From: Hyphomicrobiales bacterium
GTDB lineage: Bacteria; Pseudomonadota; Alphaproteobacteria; Rhizobiales; Rhizobiaceae
Direction of reading: 5' to 3'
NCBI GenBank assembly: GCA_900468805.1
Contig: UEIF01000033.1
Location: 62,001-126,000, forward strand
Length of the DNA stretch: 64,000 bases
Shown here: piece by piece, positions 33,624 to 41,851 of the stretch
Numbering within the stretch: the stretch's first letter is position 1
Layout of the letters: the number at the start of each line of letters is the position of its first letter
Notes under the pieces: model-generated
What the model was told of the DNA's origin: nothing
The model's input: the letters and a program-made list of their open reading frames with translations, nothing else
The model's database searches: none
Made by a program: the position numbers and the translations under genes

Positions 33624-34570
33624 TGGTTGCGATCCCACAGGCATCGAAGCTGAAGATCGCCGTCGGCATTGCCTCGGCGGGCCGGCCGGCAACGCTTCTG
33701 GAGACGGTAACCTATATCGATAGCCTCAAGCCTCATCCGGAGCGCATCATCGTCTGTGTCCCCAACCTGGATGACGCTGCCGGGCTCGCCAACCGAAAGG
33801 GCGTGGAATTGATGATCGGGGGCCGCGGCCTGACCTGCCAGCGCAACCGGATCATCGAGGCCGCAAGCGCGGACATGGACGTGCTGATCTTCCTCGACGA
33901 CGACTTCATTCCCGCGCCAGGCTTCATTCCGCGCATGGCAACCGTCTTCGCCGACAATCCGGATGTGGTCATCGCGACCGGCGACGTGCTTGCCGACGGC
34001 ATTCTCGGCAAGGGGCTGACCCAATCTGAAGCCGTAGATGTCATCAAGACCGCAGGCGAAAGAGGCGAGCAGGTGACCGAAGTCTATAACGCCTACGGGT
34101 GCAACATGGCAGTTCGGCTGGCGCCAGTCGTCGACCACGGGCTCACCTTCGATGAGAACCTGCCGCTCTACGGCTGGCTCGAAGACGTCGATTTCAGCCG
34201 GTCCATCACCCGCTATGGACGGTCGGTGCATATTTCGGGCGCCTGCGGCGTCCATCTCGGAGTCAAATCCGGACGGCAGCCCGGCAAGAGGCTCGGCTAT
34301 TCACAAGTGGCAAATCCCGTGCATCTGATGCGCAAGGGCACCATGTCCTGGACCCGTGCGCTGGCGCAGATCGGCCGCAATATCCTGGCGAACGCCCGCG
34401 GCGCCCTCTTCAATGACCGCGCAGTCGACCGCCGTGGCCGGCTGAACGGCAATTTCCTGGCTTTGTCCGATCTTCTGATGGGACGTGCATCTCCCATGCG
34501 CATTCTCGAACTCGGCCAGTCCTCAAATCGCGAGATGTCTTCGCCATCCATCGCGGCAAAACGGAGGTAA
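33620..34570 (+). CDS. Glycosyltransferase family 2
   Basis: A 316-residue GT-A enzyme. The N-terminus AVGIASAGRPATLLETVTYI is the nucleotide-binding start. GLTCQRNRIIEAA and FLDDDFIPAPGF hold the DxD-type metal site, and YGWLEDVDFSRSITRYG is the catalytic ED region. Two ATGs (33620, 33623) are possible. It is coupled to the Wzz-type gene. Confidence 0.9.
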   Translation: MMVAIPQASKLKIAVGIASAGRPATLLETVTYIDSLKPHPERIIVCVPNLDDAAGLANRKGVELMIGGRGLTCQRNRIIEAASADMDVLIFLDDDFIPAPGFIPRMATVFADNPDVVIATGDVLADGILGKGLTQSEAVDVIKTAGERGEQVTEVYNAYGCNMAVRLAPVVDHGLTFDENLPLYGWLEDVDFSRSITRYGRSVHISGACGVHLGVKSGRQPGKRLGYSQVANPVHLMRKGTMSWTRALAQIGRNILANARGALFNDRAVDRRGRLNGNFLALSDLLMGRASPMRILELGQSSNREMSSPSIAAKRR

Positions 34571-34578
34571 CAGGCGCT

Positions 34579-35946
34579 ATGCGGCCCATGTCTTTCCTTG
34601 ATCGTCTTCCATTCGTTGGCCTTGCCGCCGTCTTCACCTGCGCGCTGGGATGGAGCGCTGCCCATGCCGACAGCTATACGCTTGTCCCCGAGGACAGGAT
34701 AAAGCTGCGGGTCGTGGAATGGCGTTCCGCCGATTCCAAATATGCGAGCTGGGAAGCTCTCGATGGAGCCTACAGCGTCGATGACGCAGGCAATCTCTCG
34801 ATCCCGATCGCCGGTCAGATCAGGGCATCCGGCCAGACGACCGAGCAGCTTTCGGATGCCATTTCAGACGCACTGGCCGACAAGGCCGACCTTCCCGGAA
34901 GGCCTTTCATCGCTGTCGAAATTGACCAGCATGCGCCGATCTTCGTCAACGGCAGCATCGAGCGGCCGGGACGCTATCCCTTCGAGGCCAATATGACCGT
35001 CATCAAAGCCGTCAGCATTGCAGGCGGTTACATGCGGTCGCGCGACGACAACAGCTACTTTCAGCGAGACCGCATCCAGTCGGCCGGCGACTACCGCTCG
35101 GCCCTCCTGAATCGCCGCGATCTCCTGATGCGTGCCGCGCGCCTGCGCGCCGAGATCGCCGGTCAGTCCGATTTCGACATTCCTGCCGAGATCGTCGGTG
35201 TGCCCGATATCGACAAGCTCAAGGCGGAGGAACTGAACCTGATGCGCCTGCGGGCTGTCGAATCCAATAGCCAGATTGAGGCAGCAGACGATCTGAGCCG
35301 GCTTTATACGCAGGAAATCCAGTCGCTCGAAGCCAAGATCGTCTCCCAGAAGCGGCAGATCGATCTCGCGCAGCAGGAACTGAACAACGTCAACAACCTC
35401 GTCAGCAAGGGCCTGACCAGCAATACCCGCCAATATTCGGTCGACCGCGGCCTGGCTGAAACACAGAGCGAACTGCTGGACCTCGAAATCGCGCTGACAA
35501 AATCCCGCCAGGGTCTGAACGAGAGCCAGCGCGAAAAGGCGACCATCATCAACAAGCGAAACGCCGAAAACCAGCAGGAGCTGAATACCCTCAGCCTCGC
35601 CATCAACAAGGCGGGCATCGACATGCAGGTGGCGCAACTCCTCGGCGATCAGGCCGGATACAGCGCCGAACTCGCCCGCATGGGTGCGGAATCAACGCTC
35701 CTCGGCACGACGAAGAAGAACTTCAAGATCGTTCGCCGCAACGAGGACGGCAGCTACAGCAATATCGTCGCAGACGAAAACACCGCCCTGTTGCCGCATG
35801 ACATCATCGAGATTGGCGTCCAGGCAGCTGCCGATACGTCGGCTGCCGCATCGCAGACGCAGCAGCCGGCCGCCGCCCTCATTCCCAATGTCGCCCGAAC
35901 CGATGCACCCCGTCCGAACTGGGTATCGCAGGCGGGATCGAACTAG
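34579..35946 (+). CDS. Polysaccharide export protein, ExoF/Wza type
   Basis: A 455-residue protein with a signal peptide (FLDRLPFVGLAAVFTCALGWSAAHA region). It then has a polysaccharide-export domain (YTLVPEDRIKLRVVEW, NLSIPIAGQI) with an SLBB-like part (PIFVNGSIERPGRYPF). A long central coiled coil follows at about 185-345, rich in Gln and Glu. This arrangement is that of ExoF, an outer-membrane/periplasm export component with a built-in coiled-coil arm, not the short lipoprotein Wza. No lipobox is seen. Confidence 0.9.
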   Translation: MRPMSFLDRLPFVGLAAVFTCALGWSAAHADSYTLVPEDRIKLRVVEWRSADSKYASWEALDGAYSVDDAGNLSIPIAGQIRASGQTTEQLSDAISDALADKADLPGRPFIAVEIDQHAPIFVNGSIERPGRYPFEANMTVIKAVSIAGGYMRSRDDNSYFQRDRIQSAGDYRSALLNRRDLLMRAARLRAEIAGQSDFDIPAEIVGVPDIDKLKAEELNLMRLRAVESNSQIEAADDLSRLYTQEIQSLEAKIVSQKRQIDLAQQELNNVNNLVSKGLTSNTRQYSVDRGLAETQSELLDLEIALTKSRQGLNESQREKATIINKRNAENQQELNTLSLAINKAGIDMQVAQLLGDQAGYSAELARMGAESTLLGTTKKNFKIVRRNEDGSYSNIVADENTALLPHDIIEIGVQAAADTSAAASQTQQPAAALIPNVARTDAPRPNWVSQAGSN

Positions 35947-36045
35947 AGCAATCGGCAAAAGTGTACGGCGATTTTGCGTCGGGCATTGTGTGAAAACAAA
36001 GAGATAGAGCATTTTCGCGACTCGGAGAAAATGGAAATGCTCCAG
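35945..36045. repeat. Rhizobial intergenic mosaic-like palindromic repeat
   Basis: The sequence begins TAGAGCAATCGGCAAAAGTG just at the stop of the export gene. It contains CAAAGAGATAGAGC and ends in an inverted pair GAGCATTT (36007-36014) / AAATGCTC (36035-36042). I remember closely similar dispersed elements from many Rhizobium genomes (RIME-like). This memory was not checked. Confidence 0.6.
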
Positions 36046-36178
36046 GAGACCACGGTAGGAATATGCCTGTTAGCGTCGGGGTTGAGTTCATGTCTGCATT
36101 TGCCGTCTTTTCGTGCCGCACGCAGGGCCTGCGTGGCGTAACCGCAGAGAATCTTCGATCCGGTTCGGAGGTTGCAGC

Positions 36179-37630
36179 ATGACAATTGAACCGATCGGCT
36201 TCCTCGTCTTCCTGCTCGGCCTGGCGCTCGTCTATTATGGATCCCGCTTTGCGATCACTGCGCTCTGCATCTCCACGCTGCTCGGTGCAGCCGCAGCCTT
36301 CCAGCTCCCCGCACTCGGCGGCAGCAGCATTCAGCCGAGCCACCTCCTACTGCTCTTCGTCACGATCGGTGTGCTATTACGTCCGCGCCAAAAACAGGCG
36401 GCCCTGACGAGCATGGCTTATCCCGGCCCTGGCTTCTGGTTTGCGGCCTATGTTTTGTTTTCCGCCATATCGGCCTTTTTCCTGCCGCGCATTTTCGCCG
36501 GCGCGACACTGGTTTACTCCTCCGCACGCAGCAGTTCCGGCTTGATGTCGATCATGGCATCGCCGCTGGCGCCGGGTTCCTCGAATCTCACGCAGTCCGT
36601 CTACCTGCTCGGCGACCTCGTCTGCTTCGCCATCGTCTGCGGCCTTGCCCGGTTGGGGCATGGACGCTTCATCGCCCGCCAACTCATCGTCACGGCGCTC
36701 GTCTGCCTGGGCTTTGCCCTGCTCGATATTGCAACGTTCACGATCGGCCAGCCCGACCTGCTCGATTTCATGCGCAACGCCAACTATACGATGCACACAG
36801 CGGAGGTGATCGGCGGATTCAAACGCATCGTCGGCTCCTTCCCGGAAGCAAGCGCCTATGGCGCCGCGGCTTTGGTGTTTTTCAGCTTCACGCTCATCCT
36901 CTGGCTTGAGCGCTTCCCGAGCCGCTTCACCGGCTTTGCAACGGTATCGATCGGTCTGACCCTGATCCTCTGCACCTCGACGACTGCTTATGTCGCCGGC
37001 CTCTTCATGATCTGCGTCGCGATCCTGTTCAGTCTCAAGCGTCTTTTGAGCGGCCAGGCGACACGTCCCTATGCGACCTTCCTCTTGATCACTCTGCTCA
37101 TGGTGCCCTGCGTGATCATGGCTGTCGCTCTGATCCCAAGCGTCTGGGACGCCGTCGGCGATTTGGCGAACATCACCCTGGCCAACAAGCTCGAATCGCA
37201 ATCCGGCGAGGAGCGCACCGCCTGGAACACACTGGCGCTCATCTCTTTCGTAGAGACGGCCACCTTCGGGGCGGGCCTCGGCACTGTTCGCGCATCGAGT
37301 TTCGCAGCCGCACTTTTGTCGAACGTCGGCATCACCGGAACAATTCTCTTTGTGCTATTTCTCTACAGCCTCCTGACGGCTGCTGCTCGCAGCAAGCTGG
37401 TGAGCCGTGAAAACCGGGCGATTGGTATGGCCGCCGTTTTCGCCTCGGTCGCGCAGATCGCCTCGGCGACGATTTCCGGAAGCAGTACCGACCTCGGCCT
37501 GCTTTTCAGTATTACGGCCGGGCTTGCAAGCGGTTGCTTGACCGTGCCCTACGCGCAACCGAACCGCATGACCCGTCTGCAGAGGACACCGGCATCTCTA
37601 ATGAGCACGCCGGTATTTTCATCGCGATGA
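36179..37630 (+). CDS. O-antigen-ligase/polymerase-like membrane protein (Wzy type)
   Basis: A 483-residue integral membrane protein with about ten to twelve hydrophobic segments and a large periplasmic loop. That loop includes GSFPEASAYGAAALVFFSF before a transmembrane run, and SGEERTAWNTLAL later. This architecture fits Wzy polymerases/WaaL ligases. The ATG at 36179 follows CGGAGG. It probably polymerises the exported repeat units. Confidence 0.82.
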   Translation: MTIEPIGFLVFLLGLALVYYGSRFAITALCISTLLGAAAAFQLPALGGSSIQPSHLLLLFVTIGVLLRPRQKQAALTSMAYPGPGFWFAAYVLFSAISAFFLPRIFAGATLVYSSARSSSGLMSIMASPLAPGSSNLTQSVYLLGDLVCFAIVCGLARLGHGRFIARQLIVTALVCLGFALLDIATFTIGQPDLLDFMRNANYTMHTAEVIGGFKRIVGSFPEASAYGAAALVFFSFTLILWLERFPSRFTGFATVSIGLTLILCTSTTAYVAGLFMICVAILFSLKRLLSGQATRPYATFLLITLLMVPCVIMAVALIPSVWDAVGDLANITLANKLESQSGEERTAWNTLALISFVETATFGAGLGTVRASSFAAALLSNVGITGTILFVLFLYSLLTAAARSKLVSRENRAIGMAAVFASVAQIASATISGSSTDLGLLFSITAGLASGCLTVPYAQPNRMTRLQRTPASLMSTPVFSSR

Positions 37631-37659
37631 AGTGTGGGGCAGAAAAGATGCCGATGATG

Positions 37660-37956
37660 TCAGCTTTGCCGCTGCTTGCTCGGCACGGGCGCCGGATCGG
37701 CGATCGCACTATCCTTGGACGGCTTGCGACTGCGGCGCCAGAACCCGGCCACGAAGACGCCCGTCACGTAGCAGACTTGCATCAGCACGAGAACGCCGAG
37801 ACCATAAAGTGCTGCTTCAAGCAGCGAGGCACTTCGATGGGCCACGATACCGAAACCAAGGGCTATGACGATCGCGAAAATGGCGAAGGCCCAGGCGCGA
37901 ATGGCCGCTCCGGCCGCGAGCGAAATCAGTATCACAATGATCGTGCCATTCAGCAT
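37660..37956 (-). CDS. Small membrane protein, SyrA/ExoX-like (exopolysaccharide repressor family)
   Basis: A 98-residue protein with two or three membrane segments and a basic/proline-rich tail (WRRSRKPSKDSAIADPAPVP). The segment SLLEAALYGLGVLVLMQVCYVTGVFVAGFWRRSR resembles in size and pattern the SyrA/ExoX small proteins that lower exopolysaccharide production in rhizobia. It is the only minus-strand gene in the right arm of the cluster. The family call rests on pattern memory. Confidence 0.6.
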   Translation of the reverse strand: MLNGTIIVILISLAAGAAIRAWAFAIFAIVIALGFGIVAHRSASLLEAALYGLGVLVLMQVCYVTGVFVAGFWRRSRKPSKDSAIADPAPVPSKQRQS

Positions 37957-38061
37957 TGCGATGTCTTATCCCTTTCTATCGTCCCACATGCGCCCCGTGC
38001 CGATCTTCACATTACAGGGACAAATCCACAACACCTACGTTTTGGTAGTGGAGCGATAGTA

Positions 38062-38247
38062 ATGGTTAATTTTCTCACAATCCGCCGCGATCAAAACGCC
38101 GGTGAGACGCCATTGGTTCCCCGCCGGATGCGCGATTTCCTGATCGCAACAAGTACGGGACAGCACCTCGACAAAGAAAAACTTGCAACAGAATCAATAA
38201 AGACACTTCCCGGCGAAGAACTACGAGAAGGATTGTACCATGAGTAA
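38062..38247 (+). CDS. Small protein of unknown function coupled to the GT8 gene
   Basis: A 61-codon frame beginning MVNFLTIRRDQ, with GGAG eight bases upstream. It overlaps the GT8 start by 8 bases, the type of coupling seen elsewhere in the cluster. The product is hydrophilic (DKEKLATESIKTLPGEELREGLYHE), without membrane segments or known motifs. I do not recognise it. Confidence 0.5.
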   Translation: MVNFLTIRRDQNAGETPLVPRRMRDFLIATSTGQHLDKEKLATESIKTLPGEELREGLYHE

Positions 38248-39151
38248 TCAGTGCGTGGCCTACGTTACGGATGTCGAATATTCCTTTCCGACTATTCTTT
38301 CAGCGCTGCAGGCTCGAAAGTTTGCAAGTCCTGAGACCGATATCTGTGTCCTCATGTCGGAGCATCTCGACAATTTCGAGGAGTTGAAGAGCCTGCTGGC
38401 CCTGAGCGGCGTCAAGCTGATGGACGCAACGGAAGCGCTACACGAATCCCTCGGCGCGCTCGATGGTTCGCATTTCATGGGCCGCATCAGCGTCAGCACC
38501 ATGGCCAAGCTCGTGCTCGCCCAGATCCTGCCTGACAATTATACCCAGATCATCTATCTGGATGGCGACACGCAGATCGTCAGTAGCCTTGCCGATCTTG
38601 AAAATGCATTCGCGCCCCCTGGAAAGTTCTTCGCAGCGCGCGATTACACCTCCATCCACGGCCTGCTGCAGAACGGCAAGGACAGCAGTTACTTCAATGC
38701 CGGCGTTCTCAAATTCCACCGCGACGGCTGGATCGGTCCGCAAGCTCTGCAGCTCTTTGCCACGAACCCGGACGCTTGCGACGGCAAGCACGATCAGGGC
38801 GCGTTGAATTATGTCTGCGGCTCCTCGCTCATTCTGGTATCGAACCGCTGGAACTTCCCCAAGCAGTTCCTGCATCTGGTAGACATGTCCTCGCTCGCCA
38901 TCGTCCACTATATGGCGCACCCCAAACCCTGGCACGGCACGTTCTTCCCGTGGAGCGATACTGAAAGCCAGGTCTACATCGATTTGCGCAGGACGCACCC
39001 TGCCTATAACGCGCTCTACCGGGGCATCAGCTTCGACCGCAAGGTGGTCTACAAGTATCGCTCGATGCGCGAGCGCATGAGACATGCCCTGCAGAACGAG
39101 ACGCCCAATCCTCGTGTCCAGACGCTGCTCGCCGGCGACTATGTCGTCTGA
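38240..39151 (+). CDS. Glycosyltransferase family 8
   Basis: A 303-residue GT-A enzyme of the glycogenin/LgtC family. It has YVTDVEYSFPTILSAL at the N-terminus, the DxD motif in IIYLDGDTQIV and the second metal site HYMAHPKPWHG, the usual HxxGxxKPW position. GSHFMGRISVSTMAKLVLAQILP is the typical acceptor-region segment. It adds a retaining-linkage hexose to the repeat unit. Confidence 0.92.
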   Translation: MSNQCVAYVTDVEYSFPTILSALQARKFASPETDICVLMSEHLDNFEELKSLLALSGVKLMDATEALHESLGALDGSHFMGRISVSTMAKLVLAQILPDNYTQIIYLDGDTQIVSSLADLENAFAPPGKFFAARDYTSIHGLLQNGKDSSYFNAGVLKFHRDGWIGPQALQLFATNPDACDGKHDQGALNYVCGSSLILVSNRWNFPKQFLHLVDMSSLAIVHYMAHPKPWHGTFFPWSDTESQVYIDLRRTHPAYNALYRGISFDRKVVYKYRSMRERMRHALQNETPNPRVQTLLAGDYVV

Positions 39152-39220
39152 CGAAAAGTCGGTCCGATCCCTGCAGGCAGAGCCGGTCCTTAAGGCCGGC
39201 GCGAATGTTCAGGAGCAGAA

Positions 39221-40324
39221 ATGAGCGCTTTGACGACCAGCATCTCGCACTATGCCAAGGCTCGGCTGCGCCGTTCGTTGAAGGCCGGCCAGGTCGGCTA
39301 TGGCGGGCTGCGCGACAGCTTGAAGCAGGCCCGCCATGTCCTGGTCTGCGTGATCCGCGACGAAGGACACCGGATGGAGTTCTTCCTGCAATATTATCGC
39401 GATCTCGGCGTCGAGCACTTCATCTGCATCGACAACGGTTCGGGCGACGGGACCGTCGAACGCCTGTCCGGCATGGAGGATGTTTCGCTGCTCTCGGCCA
39501 CCGGTTCCTACAAGGCGGCACGCTTCGGCAATGACTGGATCAACGCGGTCATGAACCGCCATTGCCAGGAAAAATGGGTTCTCTATGTCGATGCGGATGA
39601 GTTTCTCGTCTATCCGCATTGCGACACGCGCTCGATCAGCCAGCTGACCGCCTATATGGAATCCGTCGGCGCCCGCTCGTTGCGCTCTGTCATGATCGAC
39701 ATGTACAGCCGCGATCCCGTCAGCGAAAATATCTGCGAGCCCGGCCGCAACCCGCTCGACGTATGCAGCCTCTTCGACTGCTCAGGCTATGAATCGCATT
39801 TTGACAAGAACAGCCGCACCATCTGGATCAAGGGCGGCGTGCGCGGCCGTGTCTATTTCCGCGGCCGCACCTGGGATGGCCCAGCACTCAACAAGATCCC
39901 GTTGATCTACGTATCCGGCGAGCGCCTTTATCTCAAATCCTCGCATCAGGTCTGGCCGCTCTCCCTCAATCTCGGCGAAATGCGCGGTGCCGTGGGCATC
40001 ACCAGTGCCCTCCTGCACTTCAAGTTTCTGTCGAGCTTCCTTCACAAGGTCGCCGATCCCGCCAACCGTTCGGAGCATACTGCCGAATACACGATGTACT
40101 CTTCTCCCGAAGACGCCCGCAACTTCGTCTATACCGGCACCGGCACCTATCGCCATTGGAAGGATCTCTCCGACAACGGCCTTATACAGGGCGAGGGCTG
40201 GCAACTCTGGCACAGCGCATCCGATGCCGAGGTACAGCAGAAGAGCTCGCCCGCTCCTGAGAAAGCATCTTCTCCGGCGCAAAGAGGGGCCATCATCTCA
40301 GGCGAAGCAACACCTTCGCGCTGA
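39221..40324 (+). CDS. Glycosyltransferase family 2/92-like
   Basis: A 367-residue GT-A enzyme. VCVIRDEGHRMEFFLQYYRDLGVEHFICIDNGSGDGT is the classic start of the Glyco_tranf_2_4/GT92 group, and VLYVDADEFLVYP holds the metal-binding DADEF. The C-terminal tail after about 330 is low-complexity (SSPAPEKASSPAQRG). It ends the polysaccharide cluster. Confidence 0.88.
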   Translation: MSALTTSISHYAKARLRRSLKAGQVGYGGLRDSLKQARHVLVCVIRDEGHRMEFFLQYYRDLGVEHFICIDNGSGDGTVERLSGMEDVSLLSATGSYKAARFGNDWINAVMNRHCQEKWVLYVDADEFLVYPHCDTRSISQLTAYMESVGARSLRSVMIDMYSRDPVSENICEPGRNPLDVCSLFDCSGYESHFDKNSRTIWIKGGVRGRVYFRGRTWDGPALNKIPLIYVSGERLYLKSSHQVWPLSLNLGEMRGAVGITSALLHFKFLSSFLHKVADPANRSEHTAEYTMYSSPEDARNFVYTGTGTYRHWKDLSDNGLIQGEGWQLWHSASDAEVQQKSSPAPEKASSPAQRGAIISGEATPSR

Positions 40325-40347
40325 TGCTTCGGAGGACAACCAATAAA

Positions 40348-40404
40348 CGGAAGCATACCGTAAACGCCTGTATTAACATCCGCGTTTACGGTAACTTACT
40401 TCCC
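40348..40404 (+). promoter_or_regulatory. Box pair A: degenerate inverted copy and TTTACGGTAACTTACTTCC box
   Basis: A plus-oriented box at 40385-40403 and a shortened minus-oriented copy at 40348-40366 share TACCGTAAACGC / GCGTTTACGGTA, inverted over a 14-bp spacer. ACTTCC (40398-40403) is followed 18 bp later by TATGGT, a -10-like hexamer. It precedes the lipoprotein hydrolase gene by 52 bp. Confidence 0.75.
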
Positions 40405-40455
40405 CACACGATCATGCGGCCTATGGTACCATTCTGGTGAAACCAGGAAGCGATT

Positions 40456-41667
40456 ATGCTGAGACGCATTCTCCTCGCAGGGCTCTGCGTACTTGCAGGC
40501 TGCGGCCATCCTACCGGGGTAATGACCCCTGTCGCTCTCACAGCCGGCACGCCGAAGACATCGCAGGTGGACATGCTGGTGGCCACCACACGCCAGCCGT
40601 CCGGCGACGCTGCGACGCTTTTCAATGGCGAGCGCAGTCCCAAGCCCTACCTGACGGACATTGCCATTTCCATTCCGCCGAAACGTGCGGCCGGCACCGT
40701 TCAATGGCCCGAACGGCTGCCACCGAACCCGGCGACCGATTTCGCTGTCACGCGGGTCGAGCAGCTCGAGACGCGGACGGAGGGACGCGCCTGGTTCAAG
40801 CAGCATCTCGTGGACGGTCACGCGCTCGTCTTCGTGCATGGCTTCAACAATACATACGAGGATTCCGTATTCCGGCTGGCTCAGATCGTCCACGACAGCG
40901 GCATGAAGGCCACGCCGGTCCTCTTCACCTGGCCTTCGCGTGCACAGCTGACAGCCTATGAATATGACAAGGAAAGCACGAACTATTCGCGCACCGCACT
41001 CGAACAGGCCCTGCGGATCCTCGCGCAGGATCCGAGCGTCAAGGATATCACCATCCTTGCCCATTCCATGGGAACCTGGCTTGCAATGGAATCCCTGCGC
41101 CAGATGGGCATTCGCGACGGACATGTGAATCCCAAGATCCGCGACGTCATTCTTGCCTCGCCCGACATCGACATCCAGGTCTTCGCCAAGCAGTTCGTGG
41201 AAATGGGCACGCCACATCCGAAATTCACGATCTTCGTGTCGCAGGATGATCGGGCTCTGGCGGTATCGAGCTTCATCACCGGCAAAGTTTCACGGCTCGG
41301 CGCAATCGACCCATCCAAGGAGCCCTATCGCAGCAGGCTGGAAGAGGCCGGCATTACCGCCATCGATCTGACAAAGGTCGACACCGGCGACAAGCTCAAC
41401 CATGGCAAGTTTGCCGAAAGCCCCGAGATCGTCCAGCTGATCGGCCAACGGTTGATGACCGGTCAGCCGCTGACGGATTCCAATATCACCCTCGGCGAAG
41501 GCGTCGCCGCCGTTGTCGGCGGCACAGTTCAAACAGTGGGCAAGGTCGCCGGTACCGCCGTCGCCGCCCCACTGGCAATTGCCCAACGTCCGCCGGTCGC
41601 TGCAAAGCCGGTGGAGGTCGAGGATACATTGCGCGGCGATCCGCAATCCAAACCGCTGACACAGTAA
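40456..41667 (+). CDS. Lipoprotein alpha/beta hydrolase (DUF900 family)
   Basis: A 403-residue protein with a lipobox LAGC (Cys16) after a short hydrophobic signal, so it should be membrane-anchored. The DUF900 hydrolase domain shows VFVHGFNNTYEDSVFRLAQI, a nucleophile elbow in LAHSMGTWLAMESL and DVILASPDIDIQVF. The C-terminal third is Ala/Val-rich and may be disordered. It is the first gene of the box regulon and monocistronic, because the next box lies only 40 bp after its stop. Substrate unknown. Confidence 0.87.
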   Translation: MLRRILLAGLCVLAGCGHPTGVMTPVALTAGTPKTSQVDMLVATTRQPSGDAATLFNGERSPKPYLTDIAISIPPKRAAGTVQWPERLPPNPATDFAVTRVEQLETRTEGRAWFKQHLVDGHALVFVHGFNNTYEDSVFRLAQIVHDSGMKATPVLFTWPSRAQLTAYEYDKESTNYSRTALEQALRILAQDPSVKDITILAHSMGTWLAMESLRQMGIRDGHVNPKIRDVILASPDIDIQVFAKQFVEMGTPHPKFTIFVSQDDRALAVSSFITGKVSRLGAIDPSKEPYRSRLEEAGITAIDLTKVDTGDKLNHGKFAESPEIVQLIGQRLMTGQPLTDSNITLGEGVAAVVGGTVQTVGKVAGTAVAAPLAIAQRPPVAAKPVEVEDTLRGDPQSKPLTQ

Positions 41668-41691
41668 CGGCGTGATTTACGCAGCCGTTAC
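41664..41691. repeat. 8-bp inverted repeat upstream of box B
   Basis: GTAACGGC (41664-41671) and GCCGTTAC (41684-41691) flank GATTTACGC, a partial box element that lies exactly 33 bp upstream of TTTACGG in box B. It may be an accessory binding site or a weak terminator of the upstream gene. Confidence 0.4.
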
Positions 41692-41708
41692 ATCTCGCAA
41701 CAGCGGCA

Positions 41709-41728
41709 TTTACGGTAACGTACTTCCG
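41709..41728 (+). promoter_or_regulatory. Box B: TTTACGGTAACGTACTTCCG
   Basis: Complete copy of the box. ACTTCC (41722-41727) is followed 16 bp later by TAGAAG. It lies about 125 bp before the sulfatase start and would drive the sulfatase-MoxR-Bat operon. Confidence 0.8.
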
Positions 41729-41851
41729 CAAATAGCCTCAAAGTAGAAGTCTCTCCCGGTCGAATGGCGACGATCCAGTTGTGGCAGGCTCTGCCCTGCC
41801 CAACACCAGGGAGAGCATAATGTTGAACGACCGTGCGAAGGGGAAGATGTG

